A stretch of 64,000 nt of DNA from Candidatus Hydrogenedentota bacterium (GCA_016182605.1 JACPGE010000016.1:62001-126000), one strand, 5' to 3'; positions 42,002 to 52,260 are shown, counted from the first letter of the stretch. The notes: generated from the sequence alone by a model not told the origin. Program-made: numbers and translations.

Positions 42002-44314
42002 ATGTTGAAAAGCATGCGGCTTGAATACCGGGTTACGCTGATGCTGTTCGCCCTGTTGGCGGTGTCTTTCCTGGGGGTGACGGCGCTGGTGGCATCGCAG
42101 GCGCGCAAGGCGCTTCGTGAAGAGGCGGAGGACAAGCTTGCGGAGATCGCGGCCCACCGCGCATCGGCGATCAGCGTGGAGTTGAACGACGCGATGAGCG
42201 CCACGCGGGCGGCGGCCAAGTTTTTTGAAGGGGTGATCACACAGCGCGCAACGGCGAGCCGCCCGGCGGGATTGAAGGCAATGGAACAGATCGTTACCTC
42301 CCGGGACTTCTATTTCGGGTTCTGGGTTCAGTTCATCCCGGACAAGTATGACGGACTGGATGCGGACTTTGTGAACAAGGACGGGTATGCGGCGGATGGC
42401 GGTTTCATGCCGTATATCACGAAGAAAGACGGCGGCGGTGTGGATATCGTGCAGAGCACCGGCACCTATGAGGAGTACAAGGAGGAGGCCTACTTCACAA
42501 TACCCCTGGAATCGAAGCAGGAAGCCTTGATGGAGCCGTATCAGGACCCGGACGCCGGCAATGCCCTGATGAGTTCGACCTGCGTTCCAGTCTTTGAAGG
42601 AGACGAAGTGGTGGCGGTGGTTGGCATGGACATCCTGCTAGACAAGTTCAGCGATATTATGGCCGGCATTACGCCATTTGATACCGGGCGCGCATTCCTC
42701 TTGAGCCAGGAGGGGCTCTACATCGGCCACCCGGATCGGACATTGCTGATTCAACCTGCGGCGGAGCACGGGGTGCCCGCGGAGCTGCTTGCGGCGGTGC
42801 ATGCGGGCGAGGCCGCCCGAGCGAATGCGATCGACTCCGGGAAGCCGGTAATCATGCAGGTGGCGCCGATCAAGGTGGGCAGCGCCCCCACGCCGTGGTC
42901 GCTGGGCATCGTCGTGGATGAGGATCGGGTGATGGCGCGGGCCAACCAGATGACGACGCTGGTGGCGGTGATCGGCGTGCTGGCGCTGCTGGTGTGCAGC
43001 CTCTTCACCTATATCACAATCCGTGCGATTGCGGGCCCGATCAAGCTGATTGTGAGCCGCCTGCAGGACATCGCGGAGGGCGAGGGCGATCTTACGGGGC
43101 GCATCCAGGTGCAGGACCGGGCGGAAATCGGGCTGCTGGCGCACTGGTTCAACACGTTCGTGGCCAAACTTCAAGGCATTATCCAGGACATCGCAGGCAT
43201 GACGGTGCGTCTTGGTGCATCATCGGATGAGATGGCGCTGGCATCGAAGAGCATGACCCGGGAGGCGGACCTGATGCACGACTGGCTGGAAAGCGCGGCC
43301 TCCTCGACGGAGAGGGCGTCGCAGAGCATTCAGGAAGCGGCCCATGGCGTGGAGGACGTAAGCGTTCGCGTGAGTGAGGTCGCGGATGCCGCCGACACGG
43401 TTTCCCAAAACCTGGGCACGGTGAGCGCCGCGGTGGAAGAGATGTCGGCAAACATGACCACTATCGCCGCTGCCGTGGAGGAGATGTCCTCATCGGTCAA
43501 CACGGTCGCCGCTGCCGTGGAAGAAATGTCGGCATCGTTGAACGACGTATCCGGCAGCACCGGGCGTGCGGCGCAGCTTTCCTCCAATGTCTCGGAAAAG
43601 GCCGGCGCGACGGTCAGTGTGGTGAACGAGCTTGATCAGGCCAGCCAGCAGATTGGCCAGATTGTGGAGTTGATACGCGGTATCGCGGCGCAGACCAACC
43701 TGCTGGCGCTGAACGCAACCATAGAAGCGGCCTCCGCGGGAGAAGCGGGCAAGGGCTTTGCCGTGGTGGCCCATGAAATTAAGGAACTGGCCCGGCAGAC
43801 CGCCACCGCCACGGGCGAAATCAGCAATCAAGTGGCAAGCATTCAGGACAAAACAGCCGGGACCATTGGCGCCATTCGCGACATCATCGAGGCGATCCAG
43901 GAGGTGAATTCGGTATTCGGATCCATCGCGGGCGCGATCCAGGAACAAACCTCGACCGTGAGCGAGATCACGCGGAATGTGGGCTATACCGCATCCGGCG
44001 CCAACGAGGTGGCACGCAACGTGAGCGAGGCCGCTTTGGGCGCGGCGGAAATCTCCAAGAGTGTCAGCGGAGCCAACCAGGGAACAGCAGCCATTGCCGA
44101 GCAGGTAACCCATGTGGCCCGGTCTGCCGCGCAGATTTCCGCGAATGCGGCCACGGCCGCGGAAAGTGTGGCGGAGGCCGCATCGCACGTGGCGCGAACC
44201 AGCGAAAAATCACGCGAAGCGCGGAGCCACGCCGAGGGGCTCAACAGCGACGCGCAGGCCCTGCGCGAATTGAGCGTGCAACTGAGGGCACTGCTGGATC
44301 AGTTCACGATTTGA
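42002..44314 (+). CDS. Methyl-accepting chemotaxis protein (dCache-like sensor)
   Basis: A 770-residue transmembrane chemoreceptor. Helix 1 (about 10-35) and helix 2 (about 318-342) flank a ~280-residue periplasmic double-Cache-type sensor with [17 protein letters not shown] and [23 protein letters not shown] domain follows (343-395), then a long signalling coiled coil whose tip has [19 protein letters not shown]. Three successive 14-residue repeats ([42 protein letters not shown]) lie before the tip. It would relay a small-molecule signal to CheA/CheW and the flagella encoded downstream. The ATG at 42002 follows AGGAAGGCAGG. Confidence 0.93.
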   Translation: MLKSMRLEYRVTLMLFALLAVSFLGVTALVASQARKALREEAEDKLAEIAAHRASAISVELNDAMSATRAAAKFFEGVITQRATASRPAGLKAMEQIVTSRDFYFGFWVQFIPDKYDGLDADFVNKDGYAADGGFMPYITKKDGGGVDIVQSTGTYEEYKEEAYFTIPLESKQEALMEPYQDPDAGNALMSSTCVPVFEGDEVVAVVGMDILLDKFSDIMAGITPFDTGRAFLLSQEGLYIGHPDRTLLIQPAAEHGVPAELLAAVHAGEAARANAIDSGKPVIMQVAPIKVGSAPTPWSLGIVVDEDRVMARANQMTTLVAVIGVLALLVCSLFTYITIRAIAGPIKLIVSRLQDIAEGEGDLTGRIQVQDRAEIGLLAHWFNTFVAKLQGIIQDIAGMTVRLGASSDEMALASKSMTREADLMHDWLESAASSTERASQSIQEAAHGVEDVSVRVSEVADAADTVSQNLGTVSAAVEEMSANMTTIAAAVEEMSSSVNTVAAAVEEMSASLNDVSGSTGRAAQLSSNVSEKAGATVSVVNELDQASQQIGQIVELIRGIAAQTNLLALNATIEAASAGEAGKGFAVVAHEIKELARQTATATGEISNQVASIQDKTAGTIGAIRDIIEAIQEVNSVFGSIAGAIQEQTSTVSEITRNVGYTASGANEVARNVSEAALGAAEISKSVSGANQGTAAIAEQVTHVARSAAQISANAATAAESVAEAASHVARTSEKSREARSHAEGLNSDAQALRELSVQLRALLDQFTI

Positions 44315-44398
44315 CCGGTTGGGCGCGCTTGGATGCTTCCCTGCGGGGGCCGTGCGAGGGGCGCGCCGGCTGCCGGGCGCTTGCGTAAGGACCTCCCA

Positions 44399-44452
44399 TT
44401 GACTCGCGGCCGGTGCATTGTCCACAATAGCGGCATTACCTACCCGTCGGTA
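44399..44452 (+). promoter_or_regulatory. Candidate promoter with TetR-type operator
   Basis: TTGACT (44399-44404) and CACAAT (44423-44428, spacer 18) form a plausible promoter. Right behind it TACCTACCCGTCGGTA (44437-44452) is an inverted repeat of half-site TACCnAC, resembling operators of TetR-family repressors that sense acyl-CoAs. It lies between promoter and start codon of the acyl-CoA catabolic operon. No regulator gene is nearby. Confidence 0.42.
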
Positions 44453-44481
44453 GCATGGGCCTGTACACGGAGAGCGCGATC

Positions 44482-45633
44482 ATGGATTTCACCCTGCCTG
44501 AAGAACTCGAACTGCTGCGCCAAAGCGCTCGAAAATTTGCCGAAGAGGAGATCGCGCCCCACGCCCAAGACTGGGACCGCGAGGCCTATTTCCCCGACCC
44601 CATGATCAAGAAGCTCGGGGATCAGGGCTTTATGGGGATACTCATCCCCGAGGCCTACGGCGGTGCGGCGTGCGGGTATATGGCGTTTGCCATTATTCTG
44701 GAAGAACTGGCGCGCCACGATGGCGGGCTCGCGCTGGCGGTGGAGGCGCACAATGGGCTGTGCTGTCAGCATATACTCATCGGCGGGAACGAGGAGCAGA
44801 AGCGGAAGTACCTCCCCCCCCTCGCGGCGGGCGATCGAATTGGGAGTTGGTGTCTCACGGAGCCGAACTCGGGTTCGGATGCGATCGCGATGCAGACGAC
44901 CGCGGTCCGGGATGGGGACGGATGGATCCTCAACGGCGCGAAGCAGTTCATCACCAATGGGCACCGCGCGGGCACCTTTGTGGTGATGGCAGTGACCGAC
45001 GGCGCCGCGTCGCCACGGGGCATCACGGCGTTTGTGGTGGAGCGGGACACGCCCGGGCTGAGCACGGGCAAGCGGGAAGAGAAGCTGGGGATGCGATCGT
45101 CGGACACGGTGGTGGTGACGCTGGATAACGTGCGCGTTCCGGACAGCCAGCGGCTGGGCGCGGAAAACCAGGGCTTTCACGATGTGAAGAAGGTGCTGGA
45201 GCATGGGCGGGTGATGATCTGCGCGATATCGCAGGGCTTTGCGCGGGGCGCGCTGGAGGAAGCGGCGAAGTATTCTCTGGAGCGCACGGCGTTTGGCAAA
45301 CCGATCCGCAGTTTCCAGAGCATCCAGAACAAGATCGCCGACATCGCCGTGCACGTGGAGGCGGGGCGGCTCATGCTCTATCACGCGGCGCATCTGCTTG
45401 AACTGGGGCAGTGCTCGGTGCACAAAGCGGCAATGACGAAGCTGTTTATCACGGAAATGGCGACGCGGAGTTGCATGGAGGCGATCCAGATACTGGGCGG
45501 CTACGGGTATTTGCGCGACTACAATGTGGAGCGCTACATGCGCGACGCAAAATTGTGCGAGATTGGCGAAGGCACGAGCGAAGTGATGCGCATCCTCATA
45601 TCGAGGACACTCGAAGAGCAGGGCGTCTATTAG
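44482..45633 (+). CDS. Acyl-CoA dehydrogenase
   Basis: A 383-residue FAD-dependent acyl-CoA dehydrogenase introducing the alpha-beta double bond. The FAD/substrate signature is CLTEPNSGSDA, the second family motif is QILGGYGYLRDYNVERYMRD, and the catalytic glutamate is probably Glu363 in GEGTSE. Length and position at the head of a carboxyltransferase/AtuA/hydratase operon suggest a branched-chain substrate such as isovaleryl- or citronellyl-CoA. The start is ATG at 44482 with GGAGAG upstream; the in-frame ATG nine codons earlier lies on the operator-like dyad. Confidence 0.92.
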   Translation: MDFTLPEELELLRQSARKFAEEEIAPHAQDWDREAYFPDPMIKKLGDQGFMGILIPEAYGGAACGYMAFAIILEELARHDGGLALAVEAHNGLCCQHILIGGNEEQKRKYLPPLAAGDRIGSWCLTEPNSGSDAIAMQTTAVRDGDGWILNGAKQFITNGHRAGTFVVMAVTDGAASPRGITAFVVERDTPGLSTGKREEKLGMRSSDTVVVTLDNVRVPDSQRLGAENQGFHDVKKVLEHGRVMICAISQGFARGALEEAAKYSLERTAFGKPIRSFQSIQNKIADIAVHVEAGRLMLYHAAHLLELGQCSVHKAAMTKLFITEMATRSCMEAIQILGGYGYLRDYNVERYMRDAKLCEIGEGTSEVMRILISRTLEEQGVY

Positions 45634-45704
45634 CCGGTCCTCGTAACTGGCTGCATCGATACGAAGAGTCTTCCGCACGGGTCATGTACAGGCAAGGAGT
45701 GTTT

Positions 45705-47339
45705 ATGAATCAAGTGGCTGCCAAGTTGTCGTTGCGCGAAATCACCGAAGCCGTGATGATCCAGGAGGAGGAGTTGCGGAAGGGCGGCGGCCCGAAGGGG
45801 CATGACCGGCAACACAAACTGGGGCGGCTGACCGCGCGCGAGCGGATTGTGCGGCTTATCGATGAGGGCACCGGCTTTTTTGAGATGGGGCTGTGGGCGG
45901 GCTACCGGATGTATCCGGAGGTGGGCGAGGTGCCCGCGGCGGGGCTCGTGGCGGGTGTGGGCATGGTGCACAACCGGCCCTGCATGATCATTGCGAACGA
46001 TGCGACCGTGAAGGCCGGAGCATTTTTCCCGCAGACCTGCAAGAAGATGATCCGCGCGCAGCGCATGGCTTTCGAGAATGCGCTGCCCATCATTTACATG
46101 GTGGATTCCGCCGGCGCGTACCTGCCCATGCAGGACGAGGTCTTTCCGGACGAGGACGATTTCGGGCGCATTTTCCGGAACAACTCGGTGCTCTCCGCGG
46201 CGGGCATACCGCAGTATGCGGCCATCATGGGCAACTGCATTGCGGGCGGGGCGTACTTGCCCGTGCTGTCGGACAAGATACTGATGACGGAAGGCAGCGG
46301 GCTCTACCTCGCTGGCGCGGCGCTGGTGAAGGCGGCCATCGGGCAGGATATCGACGAAGAGACGCTGGGCGGCGCAACTACGCACGCGGAGATCAGCGGC
46401 ACGATCGATTTCAAGGAGAAGAACGACGAGACGTGCATCGATCGGCTGCGGCGGCTCACGGATCTGCTGCCGATGGATCGCTGGGGCTGGTGCGGCGAGC
46501 TGCCCAACGCGAAGGATGCAGCGCGCGATCCGCAGGACATCTATGAGTTTGTGGACGCCCACGGGCGCAAGGAATACGACACGCGGGATCTGTTGAATTG
46601 TGTCATCGACGGGGGATCCTTCGACGAGTTCAAGGCGGACTACGGCAAGACCCTGGTGACGGGCTACGCGCGCATTGGCGGCCATGCCGTGGGCATCGTG
46701 GCGAGCCAGCGGAAGCGCCAGGAGGCTGCGAACAAGGGCCTTCAAATCGGCGGCGTGATCTACACGGACAGTGCGGACAAGGCCGCGCGCTTCGTAATGG
46801 ACTGCAACCAGACCGGCATTCCCCTGCTCTTCATTCAGGATGTGGTGGGCTTCATGGTGGGGCGCGACTCCGAGCACGAGGGGATCATCCGCAGCGGCGC
46901 GAAACTGGTGAACGCGTTGAGCAATGCCGTGGTGCCGAAGATTACGGTGGTGGTGGGCAGCAGTTTCGGCGCGGGAAATTATGCGCTGTGCGGCAAAGCC
47001 TATGACCCGCGCTTCATCTTCGCCTGGCCGAACGCCAAGTATGCGGTGATGGGCGCGGCGCAGGCCTCCGGCGTGATCTTCTCGATCAAGAAGCGGGCGG
47101 CGGAAGAGGAGGCGCGGAAACACGGGCATGAACTCGATCACGACGAACTGGAAGCCCTGCGGAAGGCCGTCTATGATCGTGCGGAAGAAACGACCGACAT
47201 CCGCCACGGCGCGGCGCGCGGCTGGGTGGATGGCCTGATCGCACCGCACACGACGCGCGACGTGCTTATTACGGCGCTGGGCCTGGTGACGCGGAAGACC
47301 CCGGAAGCGCGTTACAAGACGGGCGTGCTGCAAACCTGA
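45705..47339 (+). CDS. Acyl-CoA carboxylase carboxyltransferase (beta) subunit
   Basis: A 544-residue crotonase-fold carboxyltransferase of the methylcrotonyl-/geranyl-/propionyl-CoA carboxylase type, transferring CO2 from carboxybiotin to an acyl-CoA. The N-terminal half has GKLGRLTARERI-like sequence (KLGRLTARERIVRLID), VDSAGAYLPMQ and GNCIAGGAYLPVLSD. The C-terminal half has QDVVGFMVG and GSSFGAGNYALCGKAYDPRF. AAGGAG precedes the ATG by seven bases. The biotin carboxylase/biotin carrier subunit it needs is not encoded in this window, so it must lie elsewhere. Position favours 3-methylcrotonyl- or geranyl-CoA; which one is undetermined. Confidence 0.92.
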   Translation: MNQVAAKLSLREITEAVMIQEEELRKGGGPKGHDRQHKLGRLTARERIVRLIDEGTGFFEMGLWAGYRMYPEVGEVPAAGLVAGVGMVHNRPCMIIANDATVKAGAFFPQTCKKMIRAQRMAFENALPIIYMVDSAGAYLPMQDEVFPDEDDFGRIFRNNSVLSAAGIPQYAAIMGNCIAGGAYLPVLSDKILMTEGSGLYLAGAALVKAAIGQDIDEETLGGATTHAEISGTIDFKEKNDETCIDRLRRLTDLLPMDRWGWCGELPNAKDAARDPQDIYEFVDAHGRKEYDTRDLLNCVIDGGSFDEFKADYGKTLVTGYARIGGHAVGIVASQRKRQEAANKGLQIGGVIYTDSADKAARFVMDCNQTGIPLLFIQDVVGFMVGRDSEHEGIIRSGAKLVNALSNAVVPKITVVVGSSFGAGNYALCGKAYDPRFIFAWPNAKYAVMGAAQASGVIFSIKKRAAEEEARKHGHELDHDELEALRKAVYDRAEETTDIRHGAARGWVDGLIAPHTTRDVLITALGLVTRKTPEARYKTGVLQT

Positions 47340-47397
47340 ACCGTCCACTTTTTTCGCGCGCGGCCGTTTGCGTGCAGAACCAACCGGATATGAGTGC

Positions 47398-48768
47398 ATG
47401 GCATCCAAGATCACCATCGGCAACGCGCAGGGCTTCTGGGGCGACAGCCCGGATGCCCCCGCAAACCTGTTGCGCCAGTTCCCCGAACTGGACTACCTCA
47501 CGCTCGACTATCTTGCGGAAGTATCGCTAAGTATTCTGGCGCTGCAGCGATCCCGCGAGCCGGAGACGGGTTACGCTCGCGATTTTCCGGAAGTGTTGCG
47601 CAGCCTGATGCCACTCTGGAAAACGGGCTGCAAGACACGCATTGTGTGCAACGCGGGCGGGCTGAATCCGGAAGCATGCGCGCGCGCGTGCCTCAAGGTG
47701 CTTGCGGAGGCGGGGGTCTCGAAGACGATTGGCGTCGTGACGGGCGACAACGTGCTGCCGCTCTTGCAGGCGGAGCCTGGCGATGCGCTGTACCGGCATT
47801 GGGAGACCGGCGCGTCCGTCTCGACGGTGATCGATCGGCTGATGACGGCAAATGCCTATATCGGCGCGCCCGGCGTGTGCGAGGCCCTGGATGCCGGCGC
47901 GGATATCGTGTTGACGGGGCGCGTGGCCGACCCGAGTCTGGCCGTGGGCATTGCGATGCATGCCTTTGGCTGGCGCGAAACGGACTACGAGAAGCTGGCG
48001 GCCGCGACCGTGGCGGGGCATGTGCTCGAATGCGGCACGCAGGCCTGCGGCGGCATCTCAACGCACTGGCTGGACTGGCCCGATCCGGCGAACATGGGCT
48101 TTCCGTATGTGGAACTGCACGCGGACGGCGCATTCACCGTAACCAAGCCCGCGGGCACGGGCGGCGCCGTGAATCTGGAGACGGTGAAGGAGCAGTTGCT
48201 CTATGAGATCGGCGATCCCGTGAATTATCTGAGCCCGGACTGCCGTGTGGATTTCACCGCCCTCCAACTGAAGCCATCGGGGCCCAATCGGGTCACCGTT
48301 TCCGGCGTGGCCGGTTTTGCCCCAACGGATCGCTACAAGGTCAGCGCCACGTACCGCGACGGCTACTGGGCGCAGGGCGCCTTGACGATATTCGGCCGCG
48401 ACGCGGTTACGAAAGCGCGCCGCTGCGGCGAGATTGTATTGGAGCGGCTCGCGCGCGCGGGCTACACCTACGAGCGCCACAACATCGAGTGTCTGGGCGC
48501 GAACGCCGTGGTGGCGGGGGTGCTTCCGGAGCCGCCGCTGCTGGAGACGGTGCTGCGCATTTCGGTGGCGGATCCGCGCAAGGAGGCGATTGAACGCTTT
48601 GCGAAAGAGATCGCGCCGCTGGTGACGAGCGGCCCCCAGGGCACGACGGGCTACGCGGGGGGGCGTCCGAAACCGACGCCGGTCTTCGCGTATTGGCCGT
48701 GCTTCGTGGCGAAGAATCAGGTGCACGTGCAAAGCCGGCCGATCGGCCCGGAAGGAGACACGCCATGA
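47398..48768 (+). CDS. atuA: AtuA family protein (DUF1446), acyclic terpene utilisation
   Basis: About 456 residues from the ATG at 47398. It belongs to the AtuA/DUF1446 family: the opening ITIGNAQGFWGDSPDAP and the segments NAGGLNPEACA, VTGDNVL, GRVADPSLAVG and ECGTQACGG are characteristic. The family occurs in citronellol/geraniol catabolic operons but its biochemical step is not established. The gene is coupled to the next small gene by an ATGA overlap; in many genomes the two are one polypeptide. The ribosome binding site is weak, so the exact start is uncertain (a slightly upstream GTG is possible). Confidence 0.87.
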   Translation: MASKITIGNAQGFWGDSPDAPANLLRQFPELDYLTLDYLAEVSLSILALQRSREPETGYARDFPEVLRSLMPLWKTGCKTRIVCNAGGLNPEACARACLKVLAEAGVSKTIGVVTGDNVLPLLQAEPGDALYRHWETGASVSTVIDRLMTANAYIGAPGVCEALDAGADIVLTGRVADPSLAVGIAMHAFGWRETDYEKLAAATVAGHVLECGTQACGGISTHWLDWPDPANMGFPYVELHADGAFTVTKPAGTGGAVNLETVKEQLLYEIGDPVNYLSPDCRVDFTALQLKPSGPNRVTVSGVAGFAPTDRYKVSATYRDGYWAQGALTIFGRDAVTKARRCGEIVLERLARAGYTYERHNIECLGANAVVAGVLPEPPLLETVLRISVADPRKEAIERFAKEIAPLVTSGPQGTTGYAGGRPKPTPVFAYWPCFVAKNQVHVQSRPIGPEGDTP

Positions 48769-49133
48769 TCGCGGTGCGGCTTGGAGAGATTGCGCATGCG
48801 CGCAGCGGAGACAAAGGCAGTGGCGCGAACATTGGGGTGATCGCCTACACAGAGGCGGGCTACGCGACGATCAAGTCGAAGGTGACGGTGGAAGCGGTGG
48901 TGGCTTTTTTTGCGCCACTGAATCCGGGAGAGGTGCGGCGCTACACGCTGGACAATCTGGGCGCGCTGAATTTTGTGTTGACGTCGGTGCTGGCCGGCGG
49001 GGGCAGCCGGAGCCTGCGCATCGACGCGCAGGGAAAAACGCTGGGGCAGGCCTTGCTGGAGATGCCCCTGGAATTGGAACCCGCTGAACTTGCGCTGTGC
49101 CGCAGGCCCGCCAGAGAGGAGAACGCCTCATGA
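48765..49133 (+). CDS. AtuA-associated ferredoxin-fold-like small protein
   Basis: A 122-residue protein corresponding to the C-terminal domain that many AtuA proteins carry fused. It begins MIAVRLGEIAHARSGDKGSG and contains ANIGVIAY and NFVLTSVLAGGGSRSLRID, typical of this module. The start overlaps the AtuA stop (ATGA) and its own stop overlaps the next start in the same way, so it is locked into the operon. It likely forms a complex with AtuA; function unknown. Confidence 0.85.
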   Translation: MIAVRLGEIAHARSGDKGSGANIGVIAYTEAGYATIKSKVTVEAVVAFFAPLNPGEVRRYTLDNLGALNFVLTSVLAGGGSRSLRIDAQGKTLGQALLEMPLELEPAELALCRRPAREENAS

Positions 49134-49903
49134 GTGACCTGGTGTTGCTGGAACAAGATGCCCGCGGGGTCGTGACGATTTCGTTGAACCGCCCCGAGAA
49201 GCGTAACGCGATGAACATACCGCTCCTGGAAGCCCTGTGCACGGCGGTCGCAGCCTCAAACGAGGATCCCGCGGTGCGCGTGATTGTGATTCGCGGGAAC
49301 GGCGCCGCCTTTTGCGCCGGCCTCGATCTGGAAGAGGCGATGGACACGGATCGCAGCCACCGATCGGCCGATCTGGTGCGCCTGATGCTGGAGACGGTCT
49401 ACGCCTCGCCCAAGGTGACCATTGCCGCGGTGCATGGCGCGGCGGTGGCCGGGGGCGCGGGCCTCATGTCGGCCTGCGATATTGTGGTGGGCACACTGGA
49501 CGCCAAGTTTGGCTATCCGGAAGTGCGGCGCGGCCTCGTCGCGGGTCTGGTGATGACCTTCGTGCGGCGTCAATTGCAGGAGCGGCACGCGCGCGAACTG
49601 TTGCTGCTGGGCGAGATGATCAATGGCGAGCGCGCGCACGAGATCGGCCTGATCAACAGGGCGGTGCCCACAGACCTCTTGAACGCCGAAGTGGAGCGCC
49701 TGGTGGACACGGTGTTGAAGGGGGCGCCGGGGGCGATTGCGAACACGAAACGCTTCTATGACGGCCTGTGGCATTGCGCGGCGGAGGCCGACTTCGACAA
49801 GGCGCGGGCGCTGCATGTGGAAGTGCGGAACGGCGGCGAGGCCCAGGAGGGATTCAAGGCCTTCCTCGACAAGCGCAAGCCCCACTGGGATCCCTCATCG
49901 TGA
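49130..49903 (+). CDS. Enoyl-CoA hydratase/isomerase (LiuC/AtuE type)
   Basis: A 257-residue crotonase-superfamily protein. Oxyanion-hole segments are AAFCAGLDLEE and HGAAVAGGAGLMSACD; FGYPEVRRGL supplies one catalytic glutamate. It would hydrate the carboxylated enoyl-CoA made by the preceding carboxylase, for example 3-methylglutaconyl-CoA or its geranyl homologue. GAGAGGAG precedes the ATG, which overlaps the previous stop (ATGA). It fits the order dehydrogenase, carboxylase, AtuA, hydratase. Confidence 0.9.
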   Translation: MSDLVLLEQDARGVVTISLNRPEKRNAMNIPLLEALCTAVAASNEDPAVRVIVIRGNGAAFCAGLDLEEAMDTDRSHRSADLVRLMLETVYASPKVTIAAVHGAAVAGGAGLMSACDIVVGTLDAKFGYPEVRRGLVAGLVMTFVRRQLQERHARELLLLGEMINGERAHEIGLINRAVPTDLLNAEVERLVDTVLKGAPGAIANTKRFYDGLWHCAAEADFDKARALHVEVRNGGEAQEGFKAFLDKRKPHWDPSS

Positions 49904-50532
49904 AGGCCACGGCCAAATCCTTCGCCGCGGGATGCCTGCTCGGTACCTTCGTCTGTCCGCTGCTGCTCTTCGGCGCGTTCGGCGTGAGTTACTACTTTTT
50001 CCGCGATGCCATCATTGGCAAAGCGGCGGGCCTGCGCGAGGAATCCCTGCGGGTCCCCCCCATCTCCGCGGGCCAGCAGGCCGATTATGCGTGGACCGTC
50101 AAAGATCTCGAAGGGAACACCGTGTCCCTGGAAACCGCAAAGGGCAAGACGCTCTTCCTGCACTACTGGAGTCCGGAATGCGCAATCTGTCTGGCGGAGA
50201 TTCCCTCGGTGAACGCCCTCTACAAACAGGTGAAGGATCTGCCCATTGCCTTCTTTTGCGTGACCGCCAATCCGAACGGGATTGACTTGAACGCCACGGC
50301 CCGGGAATATGGACTGGACTTCCCCATCTACCTCTTCGACGGCGATCGACCGGAGGTCTTCGCCTCCAGCAGCGCCCCGCTCACCTGGATCGTGACGCCC
50401 AGTGGGGCTGTGGCCTTCAAGCACGAAAGCGGCGCCAAATGGGACGACCCCGCGACGGTGGCGTTCCTGCGGAGCCTTGCCGAAATGCCCGGAAATCCAG
50501 GCGAGCTCATCTCTGAGCCCTTGGAAAATTAA
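49900..50532 (+). CDS. TlpA-like thioredoxin-fold protein, membrane-anchored
   Basis: A 210-residue protein started at a GTG overlapping the hydratase stop (GTGA). One N-terminal transmembrane segment (about 10-34) is followed by a redoxin domain whose active site reads WSPECAICLAE (Cys94-Ala-Ile-Cys97). It probably faces the periplasm and reduces or matures thiol proteins such as c-type cytochromes. Its presence at the end of an acyl-CoA catabolic operon is unexplained. The overlap shows co-translation but not shared function. Confidence 0.82.
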   Translation: MKATAKSFAAGCLLGTFVCPLLLFGAFGVSYYFFRDAIIGKAAGLREESLRVPPISAGQQADYAWTVKDLEGNTVSLETAKGKTLFLHYWSPECAICLAEIPSVNALYKQVKDLPIAFFCVTANPNGIDLNATAREYGLDFPIYLFDGDRPEVFASSSAPLTWIVTPSGAVAFKHESGAKWDDPATVAFLRSLAEMPGNPGELISEPLEN

Positions 50533-50895
50533 TACACGACTGAGGTCTCTGCGAAAGGAAACGGCGCCGCCGCTGTCACGGAAAGGCCCCTTGGAGTTGC
50601 TCCGCACGCGTGAATGCTTGATGCAAGGATTGAGGGCGCGCCAGCAACGGGCATACAAACGTGCGTTTCGCACGATCATGTGGCACGGGATGATTGGCGC
50701 TGCCAGAATACGGGCGGGATCCTTCTCGGGCGCAACCGGCGCGGACAAAAACACCCGCCCACACCCCGCATCTCGTGCCGCTCTGCCTCCATTCCCCACC
50801 GCTTGATTCGCCCCCGCCCATCCGGCCTACACTACGCCCCGGCGGACATGGGACCGTGCATGGGGCACGCCGCCAAATGGGAACGCAGGAAATTC
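50533..50895 (+). other. Intergenic region upstream of the NtrC-type regulator
   Basis: These 363 bases show no gene that I can support and no convincing terminator for the upstream operon. The reading frame of the regulator stays open through much of it, but no ATG or GTG there has a ribosome binding site and the family start is at 50896. Confidence 0.45.
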
Positions 50896-52260
50896 ATGCC
50901 GAAACAACGCATCTTGGTGATTGACGACGAGCCCCTCATGCGGGAGTACGCCGAAGAGGCCATGCTCCGCGCGGGCTACCGGGTGGACACGGCGGGCAAC
51001 GGCGCGGACGGCATCGCCGCGGTAAACGCGCGGGGCTACGACGTGGTGGTCACCGATCTGAAAATGACCCCCGTCGATGGCGTGCAGGTGGTCCAGCAGG
51101 TCAAGGCGGACCACCCCCACGTGGAAATCATCGTCATGACGGCCTACGGCACCATCGAGACCGCCGTGGCTGCGCTCAAAGCCGGCGCCGCGGACTACAT
51201 ATTAAAGCCCTTCACGCCGGAGGTGCTGGAACTGGCCGTTGCGCGGGCGCTGGACCGGGCCCGCATGGCGGAGGAAAACCGCTACCTGCGCGCGGAGCTG
51301 AACGCGCGCTACGACTTCGGCGCGATGGTCGGCGAGAGCAAGTCCATGGCGGAGGTCTACGAGCAAATCAAAAAAGTGGCCGGCAGCCGCGCCACGGTGC
51401 TCATCCGCGGGGAAAGCGGCACCGGCAAAGAGCTGGTCTCCCACGCCATCCACGTCTCCAGCGGCCGGCGCGACAAGCCCTTCATCAAGGTAAACTGCGC
51501 GGCCCTCTCCGCGGGCATTCTGGAGAGCGAACTCTTCGGTCACGAAAAAGGCTCCTTCACCGGCGCGCACGAGCGCAAGATCGGCCGCTTCGAACTGGCC
51601 GATGGCGGCACCCTGCTGCTCGACGAGATCAGCGAGATCGACATCGACCTCCAGGCGAAGCTTCTCCGCGCATTGCAAGAGCGGGAGATCGAGCGCGTCG
51701 GCGGCTCGGAAACCATCAAGGTCGACACGCGCATCGTCGCCACCTCGAACCGCAAGCTCGAAGACGCCGTCGAGCAAGGCAAGTTCCGCGAAGACCTCTA
51801 CTACCGCCTCAACGTGATCACCCTGAATCTGCCCCCACTGCGCAATCGCAAGGAAGACATCCCCGCACTGGCCAGCGTCTTCGTGAAACGCTTCGCCCTG
51901 GAGAACGGACGCGCCATCAGCGGACTGAGCCCGGCCGCCCGCCAAGCCTTGCTGGCCTACGATTGGCCCGGCAACGTGCGCGAATTGCAAAATGCCGTCG
52001 AACGCGCCGTGGTTCTCACCAACGCCGCCTTGCTCGAACCCGGAGATTTCCAGTTCTCCACCATTCCGCCTTCACGAAACGGCGCCGCGGGCCTAAGCCC
52101 CGGCACCACCGTGGCCGAAGCCGAGCGGGCCCTGATCTATGTGACCCTGGAACACTGCAACCAGAACCGGACCAGCGCCGCAGAGATGCTCGGAATCAGC
52201 GTGCGCACCCTGCGCAACAAGCTGAACGAGTACAACGCCAGCACCGGCGACGAAGAGTAG
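50896..52260 (+). CDS. Sigma-54-dependent response regulator (NtrC family)
   Basis: A 454-residue activator. The receiver domain has DDE at 10-12 and the phosphoacceptor Asp54 in VVTDLKM. The AAA+ domain has GESGTGKE (172-179), the sigma-54-contact loop as GSFTGA (219-224, Ala-to-Ser variant of GAFTGA) and LLDEISE. A C-terminal Fis-type helix-turn-helix follows ([20 protein letters not shown]). Placed 200 bases upstream of a sigma-54 promoter that starts the flagellar cluster, it is probably the FlgR/FleR-type flagellar activator. Its cognate kinase is not adjacent. AGGAAA precedes the ATG. Confidence 0.93.
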   Translation: MPKQRILVIDDEPLMREYAEEAMLRAGYRVDTAGNGADGIAAVNARGYDVVVTDLKMTPVDGVQVVQQVKADHPHVEIIVMTAYGTIETAVAALKAGAADYILKPFTPEVLELAVARALDRARMAEENRYLRAELNARYDFGAMVGESKSMAEVYEQIKKVAGSRATVLIRGESGTGKELVSHAIHVSSGRRDKPFIKVNCAALSAGILESELFGHEKGSFTGAHERKIGRFELADGGTLLLDEISEIDIDLQAKLLRALQEREIERVGGSETIKVDTRIVATSNRKLEDAVEQGKFREDLYYRLNVITLNLPPLRNRKEDIPALASVFVKRFALENGRAISGLSPAARQALLAYDWPGNVRELQNAVERAVVLTNAALLEPGDFQFSTIPPSRNGAAGLSPGTTVAEAERALIYVTLEHCNQNRTSAAEMLGISVRTLRNKLNEYNASTGDEE

